From positions 1 through 46,153 of the forward strand of contig PDQQ01000019.1 in NCBI GenBank assembly GCA_002747825.1: a stretch of DNA of 46,153 nucleotides. The letters are read 5' to 3'. Below the pieces are notes generated by a model. That model did no database searches. It saw nothing but the letters and a program-made list of their open reading frames with translations, and was not told the DNA's origin. This DNA is from Deltaproteobacteria bacterium (GTDB lineage Bacteria; Desulfobacterota; Desulfobulbia; Desulfobulbales; Desulfocapsaceae). Shown piece by piece: positions 17,432-26,270 of the stretch (position 1 is its first letter; every line of letters begins with the position of its first letter). A program made the position numbers and the translations under genes.

Positions 17432-18085
17432 ATGGGAAAACAGCGCTTATCACATAAACGCAAACAGACCCGTGGAGAAGAAATTGCAAACAGTATCAGC
17501 CATGGGATTGGTTTTCTGGCAGCACTCATAGCTTCTCCCGTTCTTATATCTTCTGCGCTTCGACATGGCGACGCCGCTGGAATCCTCGGGGCAAGTGTCT
17601 TTTTGTTTACAATGGCCCTAATGTATCTCACCTCCTCGCTGTACCATGCTGTGACCAAGAGCAAGGCCAAGAAGATATTGCAGATTGTTGACCACTGCAG
17701 CATATTTCTCTTTATTGCAGGAACATATACGCCTTTTACGCTGAGGGTGCTCGGCGGCACCTGGGGATGGACACTGTTTGGAACAGTCTGGGTAATAGCC
17801 TTTCTGGGAGTTACCTTTCAATGCCTAGGCGGAGTCAGATTCAAAAAACTTTCAATCCTTTTGTATCTGGCCATGGGCTGGATCATTATCGTTGCCATAA
17901 AACCGCTGTATCTCAACATACCCGGCTGGGGACTTTTCTGGCTTGTGGGCGGAGGGGTAGCCTATACGGCAGGGGTAGGCTTCTATATACAGGACAGGAT
18001 TCGCTACACCCATTGTATCTGGCATCTGTTTGTCGTCGCCGGAACCGCCTGTCACTTTATCGCTATTTGGAAATATACTCTCTGA
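17432..18085 (+). CDS. hemolysin III / PAQR-type membrane protein (YqfA family)
   Basis: Integral membrane protein of the HlyIII/PAQR family, 217 aa with seven predicted segments. It shows the family pattern: GEEIANSISHGIGFLAAL, then SSLYHAVTKSKAKKILQIVDHCSIFLFIAGTYTPF, and the C-terminal IWHLFVVAGTACHFIAIW, whose conserved histidines are thought to bind zinc. The cellular role of bacterial members is unsettled despite the hemolysin name. The ribosome binding site is weak. Confidence 0.88.
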   Translation: MGKQRLSHKRKQTRGEEIANSISHGIGFLAALIASPVLISSALRHGDAAGILGASVFLFTMALMYLTSSLYHAVTKSKAKKILQIVDHCSIFLFIAGTYTPFTLRVLGGTWGWTLFGTVWVIAFLGVTFQCLGGVRFKKLSILLYLAMGWIIIVAIKPLYLNIPGWGLFWLVGGGVAYTAGVGFYIQDRIRYTHCIWHLFVVAGTACHFIAIWKYTL

Positions 18086-18233
18086 CAGAGAGAGCGTTAT
18101 ATCCTGCTTCTGTCGTAAGCTATTTTTTCTTTTTATAAAAAAACGTAGGAAGCAAACAGCTCTTTTTATGGAGGGTTTTTCCTAAGCACATTCAACAAGG
18201 GGCAAGATCGGAACACTTGAGTTTCGCTTTTTG

Positions 18234-19532
18234 TTATCTCACGTTGATCAATATATAGGTAATCGGAAGCAGGTAGAGCAGCAACAATACAAGCCGGGAT
18301 GATGCCAGTTGTTTGAAAAAAACCAAAATAAACAAACCGGCAAAAACAGCACACCCTCTCATTCCCATTGACATATAGCTCCAGCGTAGTATGGCTGAGT
18401 CAAGGCCGCTGAACACCAGCAGCGCTGCAACAGCAAGAACGACAAGGGTGCTCAACCTCACCACGGTAATCGGTGGTACTGTCAACCTGCGCAATATTTT
18501 TTTGCCGCTTAAAAAATCGTTATAAATATTTGTTGTCACTCCAAGGGTCAATCCAGCGCCTGTTCCCAGAACTGTAAGTAAAATACCGGCTGAAAAAAAC
18601 GCGGCCAAAGCCGGAGGAAAGGTCTGTTCCAGATAGAACGGCAGTGCTTGAGCAGGACTGACAGGAAGCTCCGGGTATTGGCCACGCAGATACAAGCCTA
18701 TTATAATGCCAAGCAGTCCGATTGGGGGAATAAGAGTCGCGCTGAGAAAGGCACCATTTCTCGCTTCACGCACATCTTTGGCGGAAAAGATCGCCTGAAG
18801 GTAAATCTGGGTAGAGAGCACTCCGATGAGCATCGAGACAAGATCAACGATGGCTGCACTTTTTCCGTATCGGGTAAAGCCCAGCATATCCAATTCCCGG
18901 GGCAACATGGCAATGATCGTTTCCATGCCGCCAGTTTTATACAGTGCTGTTGCAGCACTGATGAACATGATGAAATAGAGCATGAAAAACTTCATCTTCC
19001 CGATTAAACCGGCCCCAGTCACCCCACCCGTAATAACAAATATGCCGATCAGAGTCATGGTTAGCAGTACAGAGAGCCCATCGTTACAATGAAAAATAGA
19101 TTGTAGAATCGCGATTGCTGCGAGAAACTGGGCCATAACGTGAATAAACATGCCGGCCGAGTTAACGGTGCTGCAATAGTACCTAAATCGCTGACCAAAG
19201 TACCGGCCAAGGTATTCCGATACGGTAATCACCTTTTCCTCTCTTAACGGTCGGGCAAAAAAACAACCAAGCAGAAAGCAGGAAAGGCTGCTACCAAATG
19301 TAAAAATGCCCGCTGAAATACCATGAGTATAGGCCATCTGCACCGTACCAATGGTTGAAACGCCCCCGACAAGAGTGCCAATAATAATCCAGGAAACCCC
19401 TCTACCTGAAAGTGATCGACTGGCCACGGAAAAATCATCTACGGATTTGACATGGGCTGACCGGCGGATTGCAAGCCCGCTAATGCAGATGAATGTCAGT
19501 AAAAACGTTACTCGATATATGTAGATGCCCAT
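18234..19532 (-). CDS. sodium:solute symporter family protein
   Basis: Inner-membrane symporter of the SSS family, 432 aa, about 12-13 membrane segments. The N-terminal SVDDFSVASRSLSGRGVSWIIIGTLVGGVSTIGT matches the conserved unwound helix region that binds substrate and sodium. A second conserved segment is EEKVITVSEYLGRYFGQRFRYY. At 432 aa it is shorter than PutP or PanF (about 500), lacking the C-terminal helices. The substrate is unknown. It lies 107 bp downstream of the efflux permease genes on the same strand. Confidence 0.82.
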   Translation of the reverse strand: MGIYIYRVTFLLTFICISGLAIRRSAHVKSVDDFSVASRSLSGRGVSWIIIGTLVGGVSTIGTVQMAYTHGISAGIFTFGSSLSCFLLGCFFARPLREEKVITVSEYLGRYFGQRFRYYCSTVNSAGMFIHVMAQFLAAIAILQSIFHCNDGLSVLLTMTLIGIFVITGGVTGAGLIGKMKFFMLYFIMFISAATALYKTGGMETIIAMLPRELDMLGFTRYGKSAAIVDLVSMLIGVLSTQIYLQAIFSAKDVREARNGAFLSATLIPPIGLLGIIIGLYLRGQYPELPVSPAQALPFYLEQTFPPALAAFFSAGILLTVLGTGAGLTLGVTTNIYNDFLSGKKILRRLTVPPITVVRLSTLVVLAVAALLVFSGLDSAILRWSYMSMGMRGCAVFAGLFILVFFKQLASSRLVLLLLYLLPITYILINVR

Positions 19533-19639
19533 ATCGACTATATAAGAATATGAAAATAATGAAAAAAGGCAGAGCGTAAAAAACAGCTAACTCTCTTTTC
19601 AGGTTGAGGAATACTACTCACCGTGAAAAGAAACGTCTC

Positions 19640-20758
19640 TTATTTTTTCCGAAAAAGCAGTAAAGCCATAACGAAATACAGGCCCAAAAGCCCCCAGAGG
19701 GACAAAAGCTCCCAGCGGATTTCCGAAAAATCTGCACCCATCTGATTGAGATGGTATACCGCGTTTATAGCATGGGTACAGGGAAACCAGCCAACCAGCC
19801 AGTTGATCCAGACCGGGATGGCCTCCTTGGGCCAAATAAAACCAGCAGCGAAGATCAGTGGGATGGAGCTCACCAAGACAACCAGCGTCACAAGTTCCTT
19901 TCTGGGGATGATCTTTCCAAGAACACAGCCCAAAGAGGCAACAGATAAAAGAAAAGGCAAGAGTATAGAGAGCATCTGAGAGTACTCGGCAAAACGGGTA
20001 ATCTGGTAAATCGTAAAGCAGTAGCCAAAATAAAAGAGCGTAAATGGTGTGTAGATAAACAAAAAGGCTGCCAGCCGAGTGCACAACAGCCCGAGCGATG
20101 ATACTTCTGTGCTGAGATGATCAGACCTTTTATCTTTTTGCTCTTGTTCTGTAACACCATGAATACCAGACCCTATTATCAGCGTTTGCTGAAGAATAAG
20201 AACAAAAACAGCCGGTATGACGTAGTTGAGATATCCGGTATTCGGGTTAAAAACCGGATAGGAGTTCAGAAGTACACCAGAGACCTGCCGGCCATTCTCG
20301 AGCCTTTGGCGGCGAAGCCTTATATCCGCATCAAGAGCGGAAGCCGCATTGGTGATACCTTCGGCGATGGTTCCATAGACAAGAAAGTAAGAGGCATCTC
20401 CAGCATAGACAAGAGTCGGGCTGCGGTGTTTGAGAATATCACTGGAAAAATTCTCAGGAATAAGAAGTAGCCCCGACACCTCCCTGTTGTTGAGCAGGGT
20501 TTCAGCCTCCTGACGGCTCCCCACCGCATCGCTGATATAGACCTGAGGCGTTGCATCGGTCATACGGATCAGTCGCCGGCTTAAAGGTGTGTTATCATTG
20601 TCCAGGACTGCAACCTTTTGTTCCTGTGGAACCTGATTAAGATATGGCTGCGGATAGAGAAAGGAATAAAAGATCAGACCGCCAACGACGGTCATAAGGA
20701 TCGCCGAATTTGTCAGGATATTGCGTATCTCTAAACAAAAAAGTTGCCAATATACCAT
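19640..20758 (-). CDS. ABC-2 type efflux permease (YbhR/YhhJ-like), second of two
   Basis: 372-aa membrane protein. One N-terminal membrane helix is followed by a large periplasmic domain (about residues 40-170, with VAVLDNDNTPLSRRLIR and the VSGLLLIPENFS motif of this family) and then five C-terminal helices. The C-terminal FIWPKEAIPVWINWLVGWFPCTHAINAVYHLNQMG is the usual ABC-2 signature. It works with the neighbouring permease, HlyD adaptor and TolC channel. No ATPase gene is in the cluster. It is 130 bp from the preceding permease and has a weak ribosome binding site. Confidence 0.82.
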   Translation of the reverse strand: MVYWQLFCLEIRNILTNSAILMTVVGGLIFYSFLYPQPYLNQVPQEQKVAVLDNDNTPLSRRLIRMTDATPQVYISDAVGSRQEAETLLNNREVSGLLLIPENFSSDILKHRSPTLVYAGDASYFLVYGTIAEGITNAASALDADIRLRRQRLENGRQVSGVLLNSYPVFNPNTGYLNYVIPAVFVLILQQTLIIGSGIHGVTEQEQKDKRSDHLSTEVSSLGLLCTRLAAFLFIYTPFTLFYFGYCFTIYQITRFAEYSQMLSILLPFLLSVASLGCVLGKIIPRKELVTLVVLVSSIPLIFAAGFIWPKEAIPVWINWLVGWFPCTHAINAVYHLNQMGADFSEIRWELLSLWGLLGLYFVMALLLFRKK

Positions 20759-20888
20759 CTTGATACATTCCTTCGCTTCTGCCCTTTTCTCTGAGCAGCC
20801 GTTTGTCTATGTTTTCTCAATATCTCAGACCATCCACCTTTCAACAACCACGCTGTCTGAAAAGCACGTTCCGGATACAACAACGTCT

Positions 20889-22055
20889 TCAATCCCTATG
20901 CGCTGCTACCTTTTTTCTTATAACAACAAGCACAAAAACAGGGACGATCACAGCCCAAAAAGCAAACAGCCCCTTGAAACTGGGCAGAAGTGCACCTGTT
21001 TTAAGACCATAATTCATCATACCAACCTGAATTTCCATATAATGGCTTATCGGTAGCAGAGAACGCCACAGTTGTGGAAAAAGGTTCATATCTGTCGTGG
21101 GGAAGGTAATTCCGAGAAAGGCAAAGCTTGGAGCAGTGTAGGCGGCGGCCAGGCTCAAAGCCCTTGGGGCATCGGGAATGCATAAATAAAAAAGAGTGGC
21201 GATCAGCTGACAGGCAAAAATAGTCAACCATTGGGCAACGAGCAGCTCCGGCAGGCTTCCCCGCATCGGCCAGCCCTTTTGCACAAAGAAAACCAGAAAA
21301 AACATCCCATACAACAGAAAAATACCTTGATAAAAAACAAAACGTACCACGATCTTGGCAAAGGCCGACCGGCTCAGCCAGCGACTCACGCCCGTTCGAC
21401 GTTCTTCTGCAGCCCAGACCAAAACCATTGTGGCGACGATAATAATCTGCCATATCGTGGGGATAAGACCTGTAACCAAGAACTGGGTATAATTAAAACC
21501 AACGTTGTAGAGAGGCGTTATCTGCCTGCGGGTAACAACCGCACTGGCCTGGGCCTGGGCAAGCTGGATATTACCTCTAAAAAGCCCCTCAAGGGTTTTC
21601 AAGCCGGCATTAAAGGTGGCATGCGCAGAAAAGAGCGCGGATTTCAAAACCCTGCCCACCAGAAGAGACTGGTAATTATAAAAGACCGTTACCCTCGGGG
21701 AGAGACCTCTTCGCAGATCTTTTTCCAGGGAGGAAGGAACAATAGCCACCGCATACACCTTTCCCTTTCGCAGGGCTGATGTTGCCTCGGCAACACAAGG
21801 ATATGTCTGAATATGCAGCTGACTGCTCGCATCATAGCCGCGAATCAACGATCTGGAGAGTTGGCTATGATCAAGATCCACCGCTGCAACGGGCAGGTTG
21901 CGAACAATCCCTTCCTGAAAGAGGATCGCAACAAAAAGAGAAAGCCCCAGGGGAAGGATCGTAATAATACAGAGAAGCCACCTGTCGTAGATGAGCAGAC
22001 GCAGCTCCTTGCCGAGCAAGGTGATGGGGTCTGTATGACTCTCCTTCCCGGTCAT
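20889..22055 (-). CDS. ABC-2 type efflux permease (YbhS/YhhJ-like), first of two
   Basis: 388-aa membrane protein of the same architecture as its neighbour: one N-terminal helix (LLCIITILPLGLSLFVAILF), a periplasmic domain starting VAAVDLDHSQLSRSLIRGYD, and five or six C-terminal helices with FLGITFPTTDMNLFPQLWRSLLPISHYMEIQ. Its ATG overlaps the stop of the hlyD-like gene by 4 bp, which indicates coupled translation. The two permeases would form a heterodimer. Confidence 0.85.
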   Translation of the reverse strand: MTGKESHTDPITLLGKELRLLIYDRWLLCIITILPLGLSLFVAILFQEGIVRNLPVAAVDLDHSQLSRSLIRGYDASSQLHIQTYPCVAEATSALRKGKVYAVAIVPSSLEKDLRRGLSPRVTVFYNYQSLLVGRVLKSALFSAHATFNAGLKTLEGLFRGNIQLAQAQASAVVTRRQITPLYNVGFNYTQFLVTGLIPTIWQIIIVATMVLVWAAEERRTGVSRWLSRSAFAKIVVRFVFYQGIFLLYGMFFLVFFVQKGWPMRGSLPELLVAQWLTIFACQLIATLFYLCIPDAPRALSLAAAYTAPSFAFLGITFPTTDMNLFPQLWRSLLPISHYMEIQVGMMNYGLKTGALLPSFKGLFAFWAVIVPVFVLVVIRKKVAAHRD

Positions 22056-23041
22056 TGTGTTACCAGAACACTCATTCCTGCGCGAAGGTCTTCGATCTGC
22101 TCCAGCGGGCGTGCTTCGACTTCAAAGGTGCGCATATCAAAATCCTTTTCAAGGTTGGTCGCCCTCCAGGTTGCATAGTCACCCATCACTGCAATATGGG
22201 TTACCTTAAAACCAACCTTTTTCTCACCAAGCGCTGGTATGATCCCATGAAATTCTGTGCCAATTTTCCAGTTCTCAAGCAAATCTTCACGGATATGCAG
22301 GGTCAACCAGCAATCCTTCATATCAACGATCGAGACAACCGGAAAACCCTGGGGAGCAAGCTCACCGGGATGAAGGAGCACCTGACTTACCTCTCCGTCG
22401 TACCAGCTGGTCACCTCCAGATCTTCGGCATAGGCCTTCACTTCCGCTACAGCCTCTGCCGCCATCTGTTCTTTTCCTCGGGCGGCCCGCTTTTTCTGAC
22501 TGCGGGTTCCCTCCTTGGTCATCTGATATATTTGATAGGCCGCCTGCTCCGTATTTTCAGCTGCCTCCAGATTTGCCTGGGCTTCGTCGCGTTTCTGAGC
22601 CGGAACAACGCCGTCTCTATAGAGATTTTCCACCCGCTGATAGGTTTTCTCTGCCAAAACAGCGGCAGCTCTGGCCGTCTGCCATTTGTTTTTAGCTGCC
22701 GCCACCTCCTGTTTTCTGGCTCCGATCTCGGCCTCTTCCGCCAGGGCCTCTGCTGCCATCTGGCCAGCTTCTGCCTGCTTTATTTTGGCTTCAAGCTCGG
22801 GGCTTTGCAACAAAAACACGGCCTGACCCCTGCGAACAGGATCACCCTTGCGGACATAGACCTCAGCTATTCGTCCCGCCACCTTTGATGACACGCTGTA
22901 CTGTTGAGCCTCGATCTGCCCCTGCAAACGCAGCGCCTGTGGCTGATAGGTCTGCCAGAAGGTGTATCCAAGCCAGAACAGAAGCAGACAGAATGCAATA
23001 CCCAAAAGAAGAGAGACGATGATATTGAATATTTTTTTCAT
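22052..23041 (-). CDS. HlyD-family periplasmic adaptor (membrane fusion) protein
   Basis: Links the inner-membrane permeases to the TolC channel. The 329-aa protein has an N-terminal anchor (about 8-28), then a split lipoyl domain (SSKVAGRIAEVYVRKGDPVRRGQAVFLL). A long alpha-helical hairpin rich in Ala, Glu and Gln follows (about 65-190), and then the returning half (WYDGEVSQVLLHPGELAPQGFPVVSIVD). The layout matches YbhG/YhiI-type adaptors. The start codon is 174 bp after the tolC-like gene. Confidence 0.9.
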   Translation of the reverse strand: MKKIFNIIVSLLLGIAFCLLLFWLGYTFWQTYQPQALRLQGQIEAQQYSVSSKVAGRIAEVYVRKGDPVRRGQAVFLLQSPELEAKIKQAEAGQMAAEALAEEAEIGARKQEVAAAKNKWQTARAAAVLAEKTYQRVENLYRDGVVPAQKRDEAQANLEAAENTEQAAYQIYQMTKEGTRSQKKRAARGKEQMAAEAVAEVKAYAEDLEVTSWYDGEVSQVLLHPGELAPQGFPVVSIVDMKDCWLTLHIREDLLENWKIGTEFHGIIPALGEKKVGFKVTHIAVMGDYATWRATNLEKDFDMRTFEVEARPLEQIEDLRAGMSVLVTQ

Positions 23042-23215
23042 AATTTTTGTCGTTGTAAAAATGGTAACGTCTCTTTGACGAGACTGATTTCTACAGTTTT
23101 TTCAGCTGTAACCGCTCTCAAATGACGAAAAAGCAGGATATTGTGGTAGAACAGTTTCTCCCCGAAAACAACCTCCTCACCGCTCAACAATTGGAATACC
23201 TGAGAACACTCAAGG

Positions 23216-24691
23216 CTACTTTTCCGGCATCTGGTGGTGTACTGCCCGGGCCGTGCTCTGGTATTGCGCGAACAGCTCTGTTTCTCCTGCCATTGCCAAC
23301 AATCGTGTAAAGGAGAGCAAGTAATTATATGCCGCAACCAAACGCTGGGTTTTTACACTTTCAAGAAAGAGCCTGGCATCGACAACGTCAAGAGAGGTAG
23401 ACATCCCCAACGCAAAGCCCTTTTCTCTCAAGCGAACATTCTCTTCTGCCAGAGCAATGCTCGAGGCAAGACCATGAAATTCATCCAGGGCGTGTTGTGC
23501 CTCCTTCCAGGTTTTTTCAACAAGCACCGTAAGATCCCTCTTGGTCTGTGAGTAGAGGTATCTGGTCTGCAGTTCTGCGGCCTTTGCCGCTTTCAACTTT
23601 TCCCCGCGACCGCCGGAGTCAAACAGCGTCATCGTAAAGCCAAGACCAACCATCCAGTCAGGCATTGATTCACCAAGGATTGAGTCCTGTTTATAGAGAT
23701 TGTAGTCTCCAAAGGCAAATAGATTGGGGTAATACAGCCCTTTTTCGGCGCGAATCAATCCCTTCGCCTGCCCTTGCTTGGCTTTTAAAATGGCCAATCC
23801 CGGATGGGTTTCCAGGGTTTTTGCAAGAAAACTCTCCTGCTCAGGCAAGACCTGGTTGATAAACAGAGGACTCACCGGAGAGGCCTCTTCTTCCTGGTGC
23901 AGGGTCTTGGTCAAGGCAAGCTGCGAGACCTCGAGAATATGGCGGGCCCTTTGTGTCTCTATCCTGGCTCGATCGAGGGCTGCTGCCGCCTTGAGACGCT
24001 CCACCTTTGCGATTTGCCCTTCCTTTTCCAGGGCAAGAGCGTGCTCAAAATGTATCTGCAGGCCCTTTTCCGCCTCGAGTCTGGTCTGCAGAATCTGTTC
24101 TGCAAGAACAACACCAAAATAGATCTTTGATAACGCGGTAAACTGATTGTAGCGCAGAACATTCAGTTGCGCCTCTGCCTCTTTTTTTTGCTCAGCGGCG
24201 ACCTCTTCGGCAGCACTGACCCTCCAACCGGTAAAAAGAGGCCATATTGCCTGGATCGAACTGGTATAGATATCTTCCGGTGACAATTCGGTTGTCGTCT
24301 GCAAATCCTGACCGGCAATCCCCTGCAGAAAAGCTCCCATATCATGGGCAAACTGTGCAGAGATCTGCCCAGTCCCAGCCATATATCCGAGGGTCTGACC
24401 AACGACCTGTGGATCCATCGAGGCAAAGGGTTCGAGCATCCTGGCATCGGCCTCTACAGGATCTGACAAACGGGTATACTGTCCACTGATATGGATGCTT
24501 GGAAAATGCTGCCACCCAGCAGCCTTCTGCATATAGCGATGACGATTGACCGCAGCCTGTTGGGCTGATAGCACATCGCTGTGTTGCAATACCTGTTGCC
24601 AGGCATCAAGAAAGGTAAAGTGAGAAGCGTAACAGTTTGAAATACTGAAAAAAGATACAATCGTAATGAAAGAGCCTAACCAAAACTTCAT
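23216..24691 (-). CDS. TolC-family outer-membrane efflux channel
   Basis: Outer-membrane exit duct for the exporter encoded downstream, 491 aa. The N-terminal signal peptide covers about residues 1-22 (ends YASHF). Two OEP repeats with long coiled-coil stretches follow, including LQTRLEAEKGLQIHFEHALALEKEGQIAKVERL and LREKGFALGMSTSLDVVDARLFL, the usual C-terminal repeat motif. GGGAGA lies just upstream of the ATG. It is the first gene of the minus-strand tolC-hlyD-permease-permease operon. Confidence 0.9.
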   Translation of the reverse strand: MKFWLGSFITIVSFFSISNCYASHFTFLDAWQQVLQHSDVLSAQQAAVNRHRYMQKAAGWQHFPSIHISGQYTRLSDPVEADARMLEPFASMDPQVVGQTLGYMAGTGQISAQFAHDMGAFLQGIAGQDLQTTTELSPEDIYTSSIQAIWPLFTGWRVSAAEEVAAEQKKEAEAQLNVLRYNQFTALSKIYFGVVLAEQILQTRLEAEKGLQIHFEHALALEKEGQIAKVERLKAAAALDRARIETQRARHILEVSQLALTKTLHQEEEASPVSPLFINQVLPEQESFLAKTLETHPGLAILKAKQGQAKGLIRAEKGLYYPNLFAFGDYNLYKQDSILGESMPDWMVGLGFTMTLFDSGGRGEKLKAAKAAELQTRYLYSQTKRDLTVLVEKTWKEAQHALDEFHGLASSIALAEENVRLREKGFALGMSTSLDVVDARLFLESVKTQRLVAAYNYLLSFTRLLAMAGETELFAQYQSTARAVHHQMPEK

Positions 24692-24738
24692 CGGTCTCCC
24701 CTATAACCAAAAAATATGTAAGGATCTGTGATCCGCTC

Positions 24739-24767
24739 GTTTTACTGTGAACAAGGTAGAATTTCAA
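24739..24767 (-). promoter_or_regulatory. promoter of the tolC-hlyD efflux operon, with nearby operator-like repeat
   Basis: On the minus strand TTGAAA (24767-24762) and TAAAAC (24744-24739) are 17 bp apart, about 50 bp before the tolC-like start codon. A small inverted repeat GGATC/GATCC (24722-24734) lies just downstream of the -10 element, where a repressor could act. Confidence 0.45.
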
Positions 24768-24793
24768 CAGAAGAGTTCGCCATAAAACCATCA

Positions 24794-24805
24794 GTGCAAT
24801 TGCAC
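24794..24805. promoter_or_regulatory. 12-bp palindrome in the tolC/tusA divergent region
   Basis: GTGCAATTGCAC is a perfect palindrome about midway between the two divergent promoters. It is the right size for a dimeric regulator. No regulator gene is adjacent. The rest of the 310-bp gap (24692-25001) holds the two promoters and no gene. Confidence 0.35.
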
Positions 24806-24854
24806 AAAATATGAACAGTTACATTCTCGTTTATTAAATATTTCCTTAAGTTTC

Positions 24855-24883
24855 TTGACAGATATTTTAAGCTACAGTATGTA
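24855..24883 (+). promoter_or_regulatory. promoter of the sulfur-relay cluster
   Basis: A perfect TTGACA (24855-24860) is followed after 17 bp by TATGTA (24878-24883), about 120 bp before tusA. The -35 is ideal and the -10 only moderate. Confidence 0.45.
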
Positions 24884-25001
24884 TCAAAAGACGATTTTGA
24901 AGGGTTTTTTTATTACCAGATTCTGGTGGGAAAGGCGTTCAAGGTTCTCACCTGCGTTCGGTTTTGCAGACCAAATTTCATCCACCATTGAGGAGAGTAA
25001 A

Positions 25002-25259
25002 ATGAGTGATATCAAGCAAGTTGCAGACGATGTTGTGCCCAATACTGTTCTTGACGCTAAAGGACTCAGCTGTCCAATGCCCCTTTTACGTACCAAAAAA
25101 GAAATCGGCAAGCTCAACAGTAATGAAATTCTCCAGGTTGATGGAACGGATCCTGGTTCCAGAAACGATATTCCCGGCTGGTGTGAGCGTTCTGGCCACG
25201 AATACCTGGGAGAGAAAGAAGGATCCGGTTTCATCAGCTTTTTTATAAAGAAAGGATAG
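25002..25259 (+). CDS. tusA: TusA/SirA-family sulfur carrier protein
   Basis: Small cytoplasmic persulfide carrier, 85 aa. The family motif CPMPLLRTKKEI places the sulfur-carrying cysteine at residue 24. The C-terminal VDGTDPGSRNDIPGWCERSGHEYLG is the standard second half, with a further Cys61. It passes sulfur to partners such as DsrE-type proteins, three of which are encoded directly downstream. The ATG at 25002 has AGGAGAG seven bases upstream; the frame is open for 49 codons before it, but that part is not TusA-like. Confidence 0.92.
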   Translation: MSDIKQVADDVVPNTVLDAKGLSCPMPLLRTKKEIGKLNSNEILQVDGTDPGSRNDIPGWCERSGHEYLGEKEGSGFISFFIKKG

Positions 25260-25311
25260 TCTTTTTCCTGTAAAAGCCTTGGTCTGGATAGAAGACTACA
25301 GTTAAAACAAC

Positions 25312-25335
25312 GCGTAGTTCACACGCCTGTTTTTT
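25312..25335 (+). terminator. weak terminator between tusA and the dsrE-like gene
   Basis: A short stem GCGT (25312-25315)/ACGC (25323-25326) is followed by CTGTTTTTT. The stem is only 4 bp, so termination would be partial at best. The 157-bp gap suggests tusA and the dsrE-like genes may have separate expression levels. Confidence 0.25.
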
Positions 25336-25416
25336 GGCCTGTCTTTTCATATACAACGGTTATCCGCCACTCAAGGTTTTTTGTAAAAGACTGGCTTTTT
25401 ACTCGGAGGTTTCAAC

Positions 25417-25731
25417 ATGTCAAAAAGTTTAGGTATATTTGTTACTTCACCGGACAGTATGGACCATGTACTCGGTGTTGTCAAAGCTGCAAAGGCAAAA
25501 GGTTCAGAGGTCAAGGTCTTTTTTACCTGGAAGGCGACGACTCTTTCGAAAGATCCACGCTTTCCCGGGCTCTGTGAAATGGCAGATGATGTCTCAATCT
25601 GTGTCGACAGTTATGTAAAACAGGGTTTTTCCGCAGATGACGTCCCCGAAGGACTCGAACCAAAAAAGATGGCCACCCAGGCTCAACACGGAATCACCAT
25701 CGAAGACTATGACTGCTACCTGAGTCTGTAA
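25417..25731 (+). CDS. DsrE/TusD-like sulfur relay protein
   Basis: 104-aa cytoplasmic protein of the DsrE/TusD fold. The segment VSICVDSYVKQGF matches the TusD active-site region (NICVAAALRRG in E. coli as I recall it), which makes Cys62 the likely sulfur-accepting residue; Cys53 and Cys100 are also present. An N-terminal sheet/helix (LGIFVTSPDSMDHVLGVVKAAKAKG) fits the fold. GGAGG lies upstream of the ATG. With tusA before it and dsrF/dsrH-like genes after it, it should take sulfur from or pass it to TusA. Confidence 0.8.
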   Translation: MSKSLGIFVTSPDSMDHVLGVVKAAKAKGSEVKVFFTWKATTLSKDPRFPGLCEMADDVSICVDSYVKQGFSADDVPEGLEPKKMATQAQHGITIEDYDCYLSL

Positions 25732-25743
25732 GGAGATCTGACA

Positions 25744-26046
25744 ATGGAATATAAAAAAGTCTGTTTTATGTATAGAAACAAAGATTACACCCTGGATGGT
25801 ATCCGTTCAGCCCTTGGACTGGCCGTTGAAAATATGTACTCCTACGGCTGTGTTATGGATGTTGAGATTGACAAGCTCGACGAACTGAATACAGAAAGTG
25901 TTGAGATGCTCCGTGATATGGAGGGTGAAATTTACTCTACCGTGCCGGCGAATGTCGACAAAAATGGCTTCGAGCCTATCGATATCGAAGCCCTTGGAGA
26001 AAAACTTCGAGAAATGACCCATATCATCCCCTACGGAAACAAATAG
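25744..26046 (+). CDS. DsrF/TusC-like sulfur relay protein
   Basis: 100-aa protein 12 bp after the DsrE-like gene, with AGGAG before its ATG. It has the DsrE-superfamily opening (KVCFMYRNKDYTLDGIRSALGLAVENMYSYGCVMDVEIDKLDEL). Its position corresponds to DsrF/TusC in the DsrEFH order. DsrF has no catalytic cysteine and serves as a structural partner, and this protein likewise has no cysteine in the active-site region. The assignment rests on fold-level similarity and gene order. Confidence 0.65.
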   Translation: MEYKKVCFMYRNKDYTLDGIRSALGLAVENMYSYGCVMDVEIDKLDELNTESVEMLRDMEGEIYSTVPANVDKNGFEPIDIEALGEKLREMTHIIPYGNK

Positions 26047-26061
26047 GCTGGGAGTACTGCT

Positions 26062-26235
26062 ATGAAAATATTGAATGTATACAGGTCGGAACCTGACGAA
26101 ACCGTAAAAAAACTGGTGGAAATCGTAACCCGTGACCGCGAGGCCGACTCTTTCGATCTCAACGTTGACTCTCCAGACTACGATCAGCTTGTTGATAAGA
26201 TCTTTGCAGCCGACCAGACTATTTGCTGGTGGTAA
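26062..26235 (+). CDS. 57-residue DsrH/TusB-like small protein
   Basis: Small gene 15 bp after the dsrF-like gene, in the position of dsrH/tusB. It begins MKILNVYRSEPDE and ends YDQLVDKIFAADQTICWW. The end resembles the DsrH terminus (a Tyr, a Val-x-Leu segment, then a hydrophobic strand and a Trp), and the start resembles MxILxxxxxSP. Usual DsrH proteins are about 95 aa; the central part is missing here. Cys55 lies next to the terminal Trp pair. GGGAG lies upstream of the ATG. The identity is inferred; it could be an unrelated conserved small protein. Confidence 0.6.
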   Translation: MKILNVYRSEPDETVKKLVEIVTRDREADSFDLNVDSPDYDQLVDKIFAADQTICWW

Positions 26236-26270
26236 GCCTTACCTGCAAGAACCTCGGTAGATTCACGTTC

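Noticed and set aside
23038..23337. Minus-strand frame of 99 codons spanning the tolC-hlyD gap
   Set aside because: Overlaps the 3' end of the tolC-like gene in another frame and has no family pattern; the gap seems non-coding.
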